A DNA stretch of 64,000 nt from Lycocorax pyrrhopterus obiensis (lineage: Eukaryota; Chordata; Aves; Passeriformes; Paradisaeidae), in contig JACSVZ010000007.1 in the NCBI GenBank assembly GCA_014706295.1, positions 1,528,543-1,592,542 on the forward strand, given 5' to 3'. The notes beneath the pieces were generated by a model, which saw only the letters and a program-made list of their open reading frames with translations, searched no databases and was not told the origin of the DNA. The translations under genes were made by a program, and so were the position numbers. How positions within the stretch are numbered: position 1 is the stretch's first letter; the number at the start of each line of letters is the position of its first letter. This document shows positions 48,401-62,100 of the stretch, one piece after another.

Positions 48401-49467
48401 GTGGATCCAGCCACTCCAGGTGAAACACGGCAATTAGGTAACCCAGCTGGTGCTAGGCAGAGGTTGAGCAAGGAACTGGTCCAGCTGCAAAATACAGTTC
48501 CTCCCTTTTGATCTTGATAGTGGCTCCTGAGTGACAGGATGAATTATATCCCTGGGCTCTGCTCCCCCTCCTTTCCCTCCAATAAAAGTGAGGAAATTTT
48601 TCTCACGGAGTGAGTGGGTGTCTGGGATTTGGTAAGGCAATTCCAAGTGTGGAAAACACCAGTTCTCGCTTGAGACTGGCTGAATAACTTGACTGAGGTT
48701 TTAATGTTCTGCCTCCCCTGGGGAGAATAAAAAATATTTTTAGATCATATTTGTAATGATCTAAGGAGAGTAATTTAGACTCATCCTTAAAGGTGAGGAA
48801 GTTGTAAATGCTAATTGTGAGACTGTAATTCTGCAAAGGGTTATTTTAATTCTTTGGTTTCCTATTTCAACTGCTTCTGCAGACTTTTTCTGAAAGCACA
48901 GTTCCTTAAAGAGCTCCATTATTTCACTTATGAAAGGGAAGATGAAGAGCTGAGCTGGTCACTGTCCATAGCAAAGGGAAGGAATACAAAGAAAAGCTGA
49001 TTAGATCTCAAGCACTCCAGTTTTCTTTAAATCTAGAACTTGTGCTGCCTCCAGCAATGACTTTTTAGAAAAAGAACCTTGTCAACAATAGCACTGAAGG
49101 ACTCATTAAATCAGATTCATCTTGTCCATCTTCGTGGAGCCAAGCATCTTGTCTAAGCTGCAGCCTGGGTTTTCTTGTCAGTGGAGCGAGATAATTACCT
49201 CTGGATGTAATTTGTGCCATCCATTTCCTTCCATGACTGTAGAGCAAGAACACATAAATCATTTACATTATGCATTTTAAGACAGCTAGAGCTAAGTGAC
49301 TAAATTAATTCACTGTGTTTGAAATATTCTGATGCTCACATCCTCTTGTTTTGAGACAGAGAGAGAGGCCCTGAAGCACTTTCTGTATCTGTATCACCAC
49401 ACAGCGTAATCCTTAAACATGTAGTTGATAAAAGGGGGTGAGATTGTTAAAGGACATGATCTGCTTC

Positions 49468-49576
49468 ATGGAATCATGGAATGGTTTGGGTTGGAAGGGA
49501 CCTTAAAGCTCATCCAGTTCCATGGACAGATACCTTCCATTAGAGCAGGTGTCCAGCCTGGCCTGGAACACTTCCT
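49468..49576 (-). mobile_element. CR1 LINE fragment
   Basis: Reverse-complement CR1 3' end: 'tggaatcatggaatggtttg', 'ggttggaagggaccttaaag', 'gtccagcctggcctggaac', with an internal deletion after 'catccagttcc'. Confidence 0.85.
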
Positions 49577-50242
49577 GTGAACAGCAAAGAGGAGAAAAAA
49601 GAAAGAAACAAGTGTGAAAAGACCAACCAAATTTTCAGGTGATGTTTGCAGTATAAAAGTCACTGCAATTTATATTTGTGTGTTTCAATTTTGCAGAATA
49701 ATGTGATTTCCAGCCGGTTTTTGTGTGAGCCTCTTAGTGCAAAGAACTGCAAAGGAAGTGCTTCTCAGGAGGAGCAGTGAAAGACACACACGTGGTGGCC
49801 AAATGTTACAGAAGAGGCTTCTCAGGAAGGTAATTTGGAGGCTTGTGCAATGTGTTTTCACCCTGATGGCTGAGGAGACCTGCCTGTACCTGCTGACACA
49901 CCTCAGGTGGGAAGGCTGGGTGGATCTTCAGGAGTTGGAATGAGTTTGGAGTTTTCCCCAAACACTAAAGCAGACAAATCTTCCTATAACTGGGATCTGT
50001 GAGTCTGTGTAGAGTGTAGGCACAGCTTGTTATGTGCGGCAAATGCTTGCTGGCTTCTTGCTCTTCTTTATCTCCTTGTGCTTCTTCAGCTCTTGAAATT
50101 CACAATTCCTCTCTTTTATAAGAAAAGGAGGGAATGCAGTGGCACAAACATCAGGAGTGCTCCTCTCTGCCTTCCTTTCCAGGAGAAAATGTGCTTTTAT
50201 TATAGACAATATCATAAGTTTCTCTCCAGATTTGCTTTAGGA

Positions 50243-50282
50243 ACGTGGCTGTAAAGGTCTTTTCCAACCAAAATGATTCCAG
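50243..50282 (+). mobile_element. Short CR1 3' tail fragment
   Basis: 'ctgtaaaggtcttttccaac', 'caaaatgattcc' resembles the CR1 terminus. Confidence 0.5.
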
Positions 50283-52582
50283 CTTTTTTCCTGCATTTCC
50301 CCATCCTTGCCAGTAGTGTGATGCCAACGTAATCACCACCCTTATGAAATCTCTCTGCTGACTTTCCACCGTGAGTGAGGACCATGTTTCACCTTCTATA
50401 CCAGCTAATTGTGGATGGGGTTTGTTCCTTTCCTTTCCTAATTCTTTACTTTATAATTTGAGATTGATTTTGTTCCTTTTTCCTTCATAATTCCAACGTA
50501 TTTAGAGTTGCTGGGCTGTTCCTTTGGCCTTTTCCAAACACTCTCTTCATCAGGACGTCACCCTCTGCAGATTAGGAAAGGAAGTAATTATGGTTCTGAT
50601 ATACAGGACTAAGAAATTAGGAATTATGCAACATTGATCCCTCTCTCCCCCACAGATTGGCAATGTGAAGTGGAAATCAGCTCAGAATGTTCCAGGTTCT
50701 GCATGGTGAGAGGTCAGTTTAGCAATGCTGTGATATGAGATTATTTGGAAGAGCCAAGGATTTCTGAGGGATTTCTGGCTCCCTCTGACCCTTCTTCTAA
50801 ACTAAAGTGTCTGTGTTTGCAGGAGGAGAGGGAGGAAGAGAGGGACTGGTAGATTTGGACATCATTGAAATAATGGATAGAACTGGCCATAACCTTAACT
50901 CTGCTTTCACTTCTCAGGACCAAGTTTGGAATACTCTGTTTGAAACAGTGCAGTTGTGAAATACTTACACTGATTTTCTGGTGTTGGTAGGACAGCTACT
51001 TTCTAAATTAATCAAGATAAGGCAAGGGAAAATCATGTGGACTGATAAAGCTTTCAGTTGCTGTATTTATTGCTCCTTGCTCTAACAAGGGAGTAATGCC
51101 TCCTGTGGGAGGGAGTGCTCATACACCTGATTTTATGTGTAATTTTTATGTAGAGCTGGTCTGTCATTCTTTATTCTGTCTCCCCTTTCTGGCCTCTCTT
51201 GTAGGTAATTGCTGTCACGGTGAATTCTGAGGTGTGAGAAACAAGGCTGATGAGAGAAATCACTTCCCCACAGAGGTTACAAAATCCCTTCTATTATGCA
51301 GCCACTTCAGCGTGTGCCACCTCCATAACTCCTGTACCCAGCATTTTCCTCAGCTTATTTCCCATTTATCTCACTAACAGCACTAGAAGTTATCCCATGA
51401 TAACATTCCCCAGCCACATTCTTCGTAGTTTTTGTTCAGGTTCTTCTCTTCCCTGTTTTTTTGCCATAGCTTGGCTCATACTCTCAAATACGTTTTGAGT
51501 TCTCATGGCAGCTTTTCCTGTGTTGACATCCTGGCCTGCCTTGTTCAGACATGCAGAGTCACCTCTTTGGTGCCTCCTCAGCCCTGAATTTGGGACTGGA
51601 AACTTCTGGTGTGATTTGGGTAGAAGTATGGTCACCTGGTGCTTGGAAAAGCAAGTTGGGATGAAGAAAAGAGCAATAATGAGGGTTTTCCTCAGAGCTT
51701 AAGCGGTTAAAAGTGAGGGAAAGTTGGTGGGAGATTGCTTCCACACGTTTTTATAATTTCTCCAAGGGGTTAAGGGACCTGAGGGTGTAGTTATCACCAA
51801 AGGACACAATCTGCTCTACCAGGGTGTGACGTGGTGTGACAGGAGAGAGATTCTATCACTTTCCATTCAGCAAGTCTGTGCTGCAAACCCTGAGTCACGG
51901 GCTGGTGCTTTTTGGGGGGCAGCAGATAAGATCTGCTGTTGTGAAAGATCACATTGCATCACATGAAGCTATGAGGATTCAGTTCTGCTGCTTCAAACCT
52001 GGGGAGCACACCCAGAGAATGGGTTACCAGACCCAAAAGATAGGGTTAGCAGCAGCTCTGGGCTGCACCAGCTGCTCCAGTAGAACACAATTTATCAAAT
52101 CCTTACCCACCTGAGCCTTTTCTACACCAGCCTTCAGGACCATGAACAAAAGGCAGTGAGGAGTTTCCATGGAAAGCACAATGTCTTACCCACAGCACCA
52201 GTTTGGCTGAACACATCTGAAGTCCTCAGTAGAACATCAGGACCCTCAAAAGTCCCTGCCGTGGCATTCCTTCCAGTTTGATGCTGCAAACTCCAAGGAC
52301 TAGCACAGATCCTGCTAGGAATGAGGAAGGAATAGGAACATTCCTCTAAGGGGTTGCACCACATGAAAGAATAAGAAAAGAAAACGAAGGAACAGGGGTT
52401 ACAGGCTGCAAATAATAACTTATGGATACAACTTTCATTCTTCTATAAATGACATTTTTATGGATAATTTCTTTTGTTTATTTATTTATAATGAATAATT
52501 TCTTTATTTATATTTTACTTTATGTTTTGCTCTGAGTTACTCAGCTTAATTAGTGCTCCTTTTATTTTTTTCCTTTTTCCTC

Positions 52583-52650
52583 AAGAGGTGGGTGATGCTC
52601 CAAGCCTGGCAGTGTTTAAGAAGCATTTGAACAATGATAGAGGCTTTAAC
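52583..52650 (+). mobile_element. CR1 LINE fragment, interrupted
   Basis: 'caagaggtgggtgatgctcc', 'aagcctggcagtgtttaag' is a CR1 segment. The matching 3' end with a TTCTA-type tail seems to resume at about 52790-52856, with an AT-rich GATATTTG repeat tract (52682-52745) between. Confidence 0.6.
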
Positions 52651-53714
52651 TTTTGGTCAGCCCTGAAGTGGTCAGGCATGATATTTGTTATCATATTGAT
52701 ATTTGGATATTTGATATATTTGATATTTGGATATTTGACATTTATTTAGTCATTTGATAATGACTAAATGATCTAAGTGACTAAATGAGAGTCCCTTGCA
52801 ACCAACTCAACTCAAATATTCTATTGTATTCCATTCTGTTCTATTCTCTCCTGTCTCTAGGAGAGAGGAAATTCCTGCTTGTACTTTTATGAAGGTGCTT
52901 GGCCTCCTCATGTCTTTGGTGTCAATCACCTAATTAATGTTTCTCTCCAGAATCTGCCATGTTCATGACATGCAGAAAGGGACCTAATGGAGTCCCTTTG
53001 GCAGTCAGCAAATACATTAATCACTTAGGAAATGCAACAGCTCCATTTGGAAAAAATCAGATTTTAATCTGCACAAAAAAATCCATTTAGCTTTGCCTCA
53101 ATTTTTTTTTTTTTTAGGCTTGATGACATGTTTTAAGACAAAAGTTCCAGAAAGGACCATGGTGCAGCTTTGGTACACTGCAAGGAAAGGAAGACTGGAT
53201 TACAGGAGCATAAAAACGTGGGATGTGTGAAGGAGCAATGGTTATCAGGTAGCTATCAAGTCATAATTTGATGCTTATCTTTTTGGCAGCTGACATCTTC
53301 ATTGTGAAAAGGCAAGTTGCAAAACCAATCAGTGCTGCTTAATGTGAGTGAAAGAAGTGAGGAGCTGCAACCTTGATGATGTGGTGCAGATTAATGAAGG
53401 GTTTGCTCCCAAATGGATTGTCGTGTTGTAAGGACCTGCTGCTACAATGGAACTGGGTGCTGATATCAGCATTTCTATCACAGCAGTGTCTACAGTGATA
53501 ATGTCACGAGTGTCCTGCATGTGACAGGCAGCTCCTTCTCCCAGCAGGTTACCTGGCTCATCCTGAGGAAATTAAAGCTTCAGTTATCCAAGGGCTGGAC
53601 ATAAATCCATGTAAGGACTTAAAACCTTGCTACCATTTTGTGTGCTCAAGGGCAGTTTTTAAAAAATCTAAAGCTCGAGCTAAGCTCTTGCTTGTCTCCT
53701 GAAATCCCCAGATT

Positions 53715-53945
53715 CAAGCCTTGACCAACCTGGCCTGGAACACCTCCAGGGATGGGGCAGCCACAGCTTCTCTGGGAACCTGTGCCAGGGCCTCCCCACC
53801 CTCACAGGGAAGGATTTCTTCCCAATATCCCATCTAACCCTGCTTTCTGTCAGTTTGAAGCCATTTCCCCTTGTCCTGGCACTCCAGGCCCTTGTCCAAA
53901 GTCCATGTCCAGCTCTCTTGGAGCCCCTTTCAGTACAGGAACTGT
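53715..53945 (-). mobile_element. CR1 LINE fragment
   Basis: Reverse-complement CR1: 'ccaacctggcctggaacacc', 'cagccacagcttctctggg', 'gaaggatttcttcccaat', 'cagtttgaagccatttcccc', 'ttgtcctggcactccaggcc'. Confidence 0.9.
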
Positions 53946-54089
53946 GCACAGAAGTTGTGTTTGGGGTTATTTTGTGTGCTCCATACACTAAAAACCCTCT
54001 GGGGAGGAAGTTTTCCCTACTTGCCTTACTGAGCCAGTGGGAGTGAGGCAAGTGGGAGTAAGTATTTAACTTGTGCAGGATTTTAGGGT

Positions 54090-54172
54090 CAGAGAAAGGT
54101 TGGGCTGATGACCTTGAAGGTTAGACTCGATGGTCTTGGAGGTCTTTTCCCACCTTAATAATTCCATAAAGC
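54090..54172 (+). mobile_element. CR1-like 3' end fragment
   Basis: 'ggttagactcgatggtcttg', 'gaggtcttttcccaccttaa', 'taattcc' matches the 3' end of another CR1 subfamily. Confidence 0.65.
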
Positions 54173-55619
54173 AGCTGAGGAGCCATGAACACAGGACAAG
54201 GAGGGGCTGGATTCTTCCTCCTTTTCTGCTGAATATTCAGTATTGAGTGTTCAGGGTAGGAGGGGAAGCTAAAAGGAAGGAGTTGTGCTGCACTCCTCAA
54301 GGTGTGTGCTGGAGGTGGCTTATCCCAAATGTTACAAAAACACATTCTGCAAAAAGCACCAAAAGTGAGCCTAAACGGGTGGCAAAGCCCAGGAATCAGG
54401 AGGAAAAGGTGCCTACTGTGACAGGGGAGAAGCAAAGAAACAGATTGATCAAAACAATTATTAAACTTCCTTTTAAGGCACCTTATTGCACTGGCTGTCT
54501 CTGGAGTTGGGCTGAGAAATCAGCTTTAGGATTTTCACACCTTCCTATAAAGGAGAAGAGCCAGAAATATTGTGTGAACAACTTAATTGAGATAACTAGA
54601 TGAGATTTCATCTTTTGCATCAGCATTTCTTTTGGAAATCTAGACTGCAGAATTGTTATCTAGTGTGAGATTTATCAGCACAAGCAGACTCAAGAGCAAA
54701 CAAGCACAGAGAAAAAAAAGCAAGTAGATGTGTGAGGAATGTTATAAATGTAAAGCAATTAATTCAAATTAATTAATCATCAAAAGACAGTAACTCAGAT
54801 AAATTAATTCATGTACTTTGAAAACCCTGTCCTAATTGTGGGCTCCTCCATCTGGGTTGTTGCTGGTGTGGATTTTAACAGGTAGTTTTCTACAGGATTA
54901 AGAAATCATTCAGTCAATCCCAGTTTTAAATTTTCAAGATTGGGTCTGTTTTGACAAGAGAAAATTGTGTGGATGCTGACTGTTCAGAGGGAAAGGAAAA
55001 GTGGCACCAAGTGTTTTTCTGCAATTAATGCTCATTTCCTGAGTCCCCAAGTCTAATTAACAATTTTACAAACACGAAGAGGGCAGTGGGAGGGGAAGAA
55101 ACAGCAGTTTCACAAGCTGCCATCAGAACCTGGGACAACATTCCATGTGTGCCATCCCAGGTTTATCCCAGGTAACAGAAGCACCCAGGGCAGAGCTTTG
55201 AGGATTATTCCTGCCACGGGCTCTGTGGGAGCTCCCTGCTCCCTGCTCGTTGTGAGTGCTGGAAAACTGGACATAGAGAAATATGGGGTTTCATCAGGTC
55301 CTAGATATAATACTGAGTTTTCTGGAGATTGGTGTGGTTCGGTTGTTGGGTTATAAGAATGTGCTTAATTCATGTTTCATCCAGGGGGTTTGTGGACATT
55401 AACACCAAAAGCAAAGCTGCAGAGCGATATTATTTTTTCTGGTTAATCAGAGGAGTGTTCTAAGGGAAGTTTTCCCTGTCTGAGCCTGTTCTGGGAATGG
55501 GATGAACTTGCTGAGAACCCCCCTAAGCAGTCAGGTACTCCGCACCTGTGGGTACTACGGGGCTTTGGGTCCTGGGGATGCAGAACCGGGGCAGGAAAGG
55601 GGCAATTTTGGGGGCTCAA

Positions 55620-56130
55620 ACCCAACTCCGAGGAGCTGGAGCTGGTGGAGGAGGCGGGGACCGGGGCCGGGGCGGGTCCCTCCCTTAAATGCCACGGCGG
55701 AGCGGGATGCGGGGCTGGAGCTACAGGAGGGAGGAGGGCAGGAGGCAGGATGGCACCGCCGGGGGGTGGCGGGGAGATGCGGGATGGGGACAGGGACGGG
55801 GACAGGGCCCCTGCGGGGGGGCTGCGGCGCTTCACCTGGGAGGAGATCGCTCAGCGGAGCGGGCGGGGGCCGGCGCCGCAGGAGCGCTGGCTGGTGATCG
55901 ACAGGAAGGTGTACGACATCAGCCACTTCTACCGGAGGCACCCGGGAGGGGCCCGGCTCCTCGTCAGCCACGCCGGGCAGGACGCCACGGTGAGCGGAGC
56001 GGGGATGCGGGAGCCGGGATGCGCCGGAGGAGGGGACCCCGGCGGAGAGGGCTTGGGAGCGACCTCGGTGGGAATCGGGGTACGGGACAGGGCCGAGGGA
56101 GCGAAGTGTCACCGCTCCGTGCGAGCCTCG
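55620..56130 (+). promoter_or_regulatory. CpG-rich promoter and exon 1 region of copy C
   Basis: GC- and CpG-dense sequence around the copy C start codon, like FADS1 and FADS2 and unlike copy B. No TATA box evident. Confidence 0.55.
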
Positions 56131-59100
56131 CCATCCCCATGCCATGGGAAAGGGCAAAGGAGGAGATGCGGGAACGGGATCGGAAGTGTTGCTCCAGCTA
56201 AATCAGAGCAACAGCTGGAGCCAGACCAGAGGAGCACATGGAGATGCTCAGAGGGCTGGAGCACCTCTGCTAGCTCGAGTGTTTAGCCTGGGGGAAGAGA
56301 AGCCTCCAGGAGGAGCCCAGAGCCCCTTCCAGTACCTCAAGGGCCCCGGGAGAGCTGGAGAGGGACTTTGGACAAGGGCCTGGAGAGACAGTACAAAGGG
56401 GAGTAACTTTGAACTCAAAGAGGGTCGATTTAAATTGGATATAAAGAAGAAAGTTTAGCTGATGAGGGTGGTGAAACGCTGGCACAGGTCGCCCGGAGAT
56501 GCCCCATCCCTGGACACACTCAAGGCCACGTTGGATGGAGCAACCTGATGTAGTTGAAGATGTCTCTGCTCATTGCAGGGGGGTTGGACAAAATGAGCTT
56601 TAAAAGTCCCTTCCAACCCAAACCATTCTGTGATTCTTAAGTCTTCAGGATTCCTCTTATCTCCAGGTCTTGCTTGTGCAGTTACTGTGAGCTGCAGTAA
56701 TTTTTTCCATATATAAGGGATATTTGAGGCTCATGGAAATCAAAATAATTTTCAGTCCATCAAGTTTAAATTTCAAATTGTGTATTAATTGAACTTTGCA
56801 TTCTGTAATTTCCATCACTCATTTCTGGAGTTACTACTACTGCCAGGTTTCTTTCATTTTAGCATGCTGGAAAACCCCAGACAATGGATGAACCAGATAC
56901 TTTGTTTCTGGGATCTGAGCCACTCCTTGTAGGTTGGTTCCATGTCCAGATCATTAAGCTCCGCAGGCCCTGAGTCACTTTTGTGTCTGTCCATGTTGCA
57001 TTAGGTCCATTGCTTAATCTTTTGGATGTATATTATGAAAAACTAAGGAATTATCTTAATTGAACTGGAAGATTTTTAACCAAAAGCATAGAGCCCTGAA
57101 AGGTGGCAACTCAGGAGAGGATGAGAAGCACAGAAGGCTCTCAGTGAGCAAAGAAACCTGAGGAATGAAAAAAAACAAGTATGATTAATGCCACCATTTT
57201 AGTAAGGGTGACACTGCACAAAACTGTGGAGTCCTTTTGGTGCTGCTTTTTGTTGTGCCTTTGAGTTCTCTCACAAAGGATAAAAAAGCAGGGACACCTT
57301 CCTCTAGACCACATTGCTTCAACCTGGCCTTGGACACTTCCAGGAATGGAGTGATTTAAAGGGCAATTTCTATATATAATAATAATAACAACAATAATAA
57401 TAATTATTTTTATTTAATTATTATTATTATTATTACTAAATTTTGGTCAAAATTTGGATTTCTTTTCCTTTACTCCTGTACCTTTTCAGGATGCCTTTGT
57501 GGCATTCCATGTCAACAAGGTGCTGGTGAGCAAGTACTTGAAGCCACTGCAGATTGGGGAGCTGGCACCAGACCAACCCAGCATTGAGCCCACTAAAAAT
57601 GTAAGTCTGTCCTCACAAATCAGATCAAAGGAGATTAAAGGGAAATATTCTGAGGTTACACCTTGTTCTTCTCTATCAGCACAGCTCCTGGAGCAAGGGG
57701 ATCCAGCTTCCTCACATTTTTTTGTGCTCCTGCTTAGAAACAATGCATGAGTATGAGCCTAAATCCACATTATGTGGTTGAGAATGAGATTCCTGAAGAT
57801 GAATTTTTATTATCACAGCAACAAAATAGCAGAGTTATCACCTCTTCTTTCTCTTGCTTTGAGGAAGGGCTAACCAAAAGGAAGAGGAATAGTCTTGGAG
57901 AATAAATATTCTCCTTCAGCTGTGGGTGCATTTAACCCTCCCCTGTTAATCCTGGGAAGGGAAAAGTGAAGATAAATATAAGGAATCATTTCATCCAAAA
58001 ACCGACCACAAGGTGGCATGGGAAGTTCATGCACACAAAGTACAACTTCCACTAGACACAACTTCCAGCTGAGCCCTCTGCTGCCTGCCAAGGGTTTGAT
58101 GGAAGAAGCACCGAGGATTTGTTTTAGGGATTGGGATACAGGCATTGTGATGGCTGCTCCTGGCTCCTCAACAAAAAGCTGTAGCAGAGTAATGACGATG
58201 TTTATTAAACTCAGCTCTTGCCCTTTTAGCCAGATCCTTTGCTCTTTCTCCCCGCCATTAAAGTGGGTTTTGGGTTATGAGGCCGCAGTGGTGCCCTCTA
58301 AAACAAGAGAATTGTAATCCTGGTGCTTCCCTCAGGAAATGCTGGTGAAAGACTTCCGGGAATTGCGTGCCACAGTGGAGAGAATGGGACTCCTGGAGCC
58401 AAACCAAGTCTTCTTCCTCCTGCTCCTGGCTCACATCTTGCTCTTGGATATAGCTGCTTGGCTCATCCTCTTCTACTTTGGGACATCCTTACTGCCCTTT
58501 GTTTTCTCCCTGCTGGTGCTGACCATTTCCCAGGTGAGCAATGAATTCCATGGCATGGACTTGCATCCAACACACACACACACACACACACAAGCAGTTT
58601 CTTGTCCTTTGTTTCCTCACTTGGCACAGTTTTACTTTGCCATAAAAACACAGCTGCTATCTGGATACCAAGAAGAAATTCTGCATGTGGGGAGCTCACA
58701 CTAAACTTAGTTTGGGATTCTTTTCAGCAAGATATATTCTGGGGGAAGCCTTGAGAGTGTCAGGATTTCACAGTCCCTTTCTGCTGGTGACTTGGGAGCA
58801 GTGTCTGAGAATTAAATCTTGATATTTCAAAGCAAAGGACGAGTGTGGCACCACCCTGGCCTCAACTCCTGGTTTTTCTCCCCTCCCAAAGTTTTGTTTT
58901 TCCTCCTCCAGGTCCAGGCTTCCTGGTTACAACATGATTTAGGACACCTCTCAGTATTCAGGAAGACCAAGTGGAACCACTTGCTGCACAAGTTTGTGAT
59001 GTGCCATTTGATTGTGAGTCCCTGGAAAACTTTGGACGGTTTTCCTGTAAAAATGTGTGTTCTGAAGACTCTGTGGAGCATGTGGGAGGGAACTGGATCA

Positions 59101-62100
59101 GGAACTGAGGGGCTTCTAGCTCTGAAAGTGCTTTTCATGCTTTGTTCTTCCCTTGAACAGGGGGCCTCAGCAAAGTGGTGGACTCTCCTGCACTCCCAGC
59201 ACCACGCCAAGCCCAACTGCTTCCACAAGGACCCTGACATTGATATGCACCCTTTCCTCTTCACTTTGGGGAAGAAATTCTCCGTGGAGGTCAGTGTGTG
59301 GGTGTGGGAAGTCTAAAACTAAGGTGTGATGGCATTTTCTTCAAAGAGATTTATTTCTCCACAGTTCAATTAAGTCCCTTTAAGAACTGAATATTGAACA
59401 GCTGACACGGTGGTGTAAATGGATTAGACATGATGTAAGGGCATTGTATGTAGGGCGGAAAATCCACCAACACATTAATGGCTGGAGAAACCTAATGACC
59501 TAGAACAACAACTCAGTAATTAATGATCATTAGATAACTCGTAAACATCAGTGTAAGGCATGGCTGCACTCAGCCTGGGATTATTATTTTAATATTAATG
59601 TCTGAGGCTCCGTCAGAGGGGTGGCTTTGGTGTGTCCGTCTCTTCTAGGAGAGTTTGCTGTGACAGGAACAGCAGGACTGAATAACCCAGGGCTGTTCCT
59701 GGAGCTCCAGTTGGGCAGAATTTGATGGAGCATGTAGGATATTCCCAGTTTGTCCTGCTTGGACACTTCCAGGAGTGACAACCTAAGAGTGCTGAACCCC
59801 TTTTGCTGTAGATCCCATCAGTTCTTGAGACCCCATCATGGCAGCTACAGCAGTGAAATATTTTTCTCCATGCCATCATGGAACTGCCATTTAAGCTGAG
59901 AGAATCAGAGAAGAAATAAGAAGAAAAAAATGAGAGAAAATACATATTTCTGACCACTAATATTACTTAGCCTTGATATATCTAATTCTTCACAAAATGG
60001 ATTGTGACACAAGGAATGAGGGTTGTGGGAAGCATGCAACAAGAGTCCCTCTGGAAAATAAATGGAAAAGAGCAAGTTACCTGTGCAGATTGCTTAGTCT
60101 CCACTCTTTTTTAATTTTTTTGCTTTTTTTTTTACAGCTTGGGATCAAAAAGAAAAAATACATGCCCTACAACCACCAACACAAATACTTCTTCATCAGT
60201 GAGTATCTCCATTCTCCTGCCTTTCCCTGAGAGGTGCTAAAAGGGCTTGGAGATTCTACTTTTGACCCAGAGAACTTGAGAAAAACAAAGGTGCCTGAGT
60301 CAAAGAACACAATAAAAAGCCATAACAACAACAACCAGATTTTTGGAAGAGTTGAAGACCAGATCTCCCACATTCTCCACAGAGGCCCTGGGTTATGATG
60401 TCATACCACATCTTTCATCAGTATCAAAGTCTGTGGGTTTGGGGTTTTCTTGGTTTGGTTTCGTTTGGTTTCTTGCGGTTGTTTAAAGTACAAGAGAGAT
60501 GTCCTTTTGGAAAGTTGAGTTCTTCAACCCCAAATCCCTGCTAGAAAAGGGATTTCATATGCATTCCTGTTGTTGCCCTGTTTTGAACTAAGGAATAAGG
60601 AGCCAGATAAGCTTTGGGCTGTGGAAGCCACTTCTCAAAATAATCATTTGTGGCTGTTCCTCAGTCACGAGCCTAAAATGCAATCTGAGGTTTGTAAGAA
60701 CTTTCAGATTAATGGACAGCCCTAGAAAGGTTTAAAGGCACTAATACAACATCCTAACCTGGAATATTCTCCACACTGAGCAGCAGTTCAGGACCCTTCC
60801 CTTCCAGGTTGATGTTGTCACTCAGTCCATGATGTCACCAGTGATGATGAATTTTTCTTTCCAGCTCTTCCTCCGCTCCTGTTCCCCACCTACTTCCACT
60901 GCCACACATTCTACATTGCCTACACAAAGAAGTACTGGGTGGTAAGTTCTGCTATTTGTGTGACCAGAAGGGACCTTCAACCTTCCTTCTGAGCATGGAG
61001 CCAGCTCCTTGCTGGGCAGCAATGCTCAGTCATTAGCTTGTGTTGGATTGCTCTGGATTATTCCATTCAGGAAAAAAAAAACTGTCAAAGCTGAATGTAG
61101 ACTGTTCTCTTATACCTATACTATGAAGCTTAAAAAAAGACTTAAGCAAATGTAATTTATAATGACCTGCTTTTCTTGTTGTCTCTGGGTTTGGTAGGAC
61201 CTGGCCTGGATGCTGACCTTCTACATCCGATTCTTTTATACTTACGGATCATTATTAGAAACAAAGAGTCTCCTGGCATATTATTTTATATTCAGGTGAT
61301 GTCTCTTTAGAAGGTTCTTCAGCCTTTCCTCCCTGCATTCTTTCCATCTGTACCTGCCTGCCTTTCTCTACTTTTATACTTCACCATTCTCCTTTACCAC
61401 CTCATTTTTTGCCTGCTTTTTAATTCCTAAATTCTTTTGTTCAATTGCCAGTACAAGTTTTATGTTGCCCCATTCGCTGTGGCAGCAAAGAGATTTCACT
61501 GAGTGCTGACCAAATTGAGAAATGTCTACCTTATATAACATTCAATGCTTTGGGTGCTGGATCTGCTGCTACTTAAAGAGAGTGTTTAACCAAACAGCTT
61601 AGCCTGGGCTTGCAAATGCCCAGGCATTATCCAGCAGTGCTGGCTTGAATGGACAGCACGCTCTCCACTTGGATCACTTCACTGATTCTTATCAGTTTGG
61701 GCCTTGGCTACAGATAAAACAAGTGAACTCCAGTCAGTGTTATAACAAAACACATTAAATAATCATGAGTTTCACAAGGAAGTGTGAAACTTCCAGGGTT
61801 TGGAAGTCCTTCCAGGTGCTGGCTTAGCAAGGCTAGTGTTCAGCCATGTCTGTCAGTCTGGCTCTGCTGCTATTTCAATGGCTCCTCCCTGACCTGCTCA
61901 CCCAGTAATGAATTGTCTCATCTCATTGCACAGGATGCTGGAGAGCAGCTGGTTTGTCTGGGTCTCACAGATGAACCATATCCCAATGGATATCGACTAC
62001 GACAAGAATTTGGACTGGATGTCTACTCAGGTAAAGTATTTTTCCACTCTGAAGAATTGTGGCCATACGGGCACAAATTTTAACCATAAGCAAGTCTCCT

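Larger units (their letters stand above)
37846..55749. other. 18 kb spacer between copy B and copy C
   Basis: No gene recognised on either strand. I looked for FADS remnants ([24 protein letters not shown]) and found none. Contains CR1 pieces at 38180-38465, 44151-44254, 49468-49576, 50243-50282, 52583-52650, 53715-53945 and 54090-54172, a G22 run at 44913, and a 72-bp tandem duplication at 45272. Long AT-rich unique stretches (about 39000-41500 and 46700-49400) hold nothing I can name. Confidence 0.6.
55990..57489 (+). other. Copy C intron 1
   Basis: GTGAGC to TCAG. Contains CR1 pieces at 56225-56640 (plus) and 57289-57352 (minus) and an AT triplet repeat at 57371-57437, only about 50 bp before exon 2. 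Confidence 0.8.
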
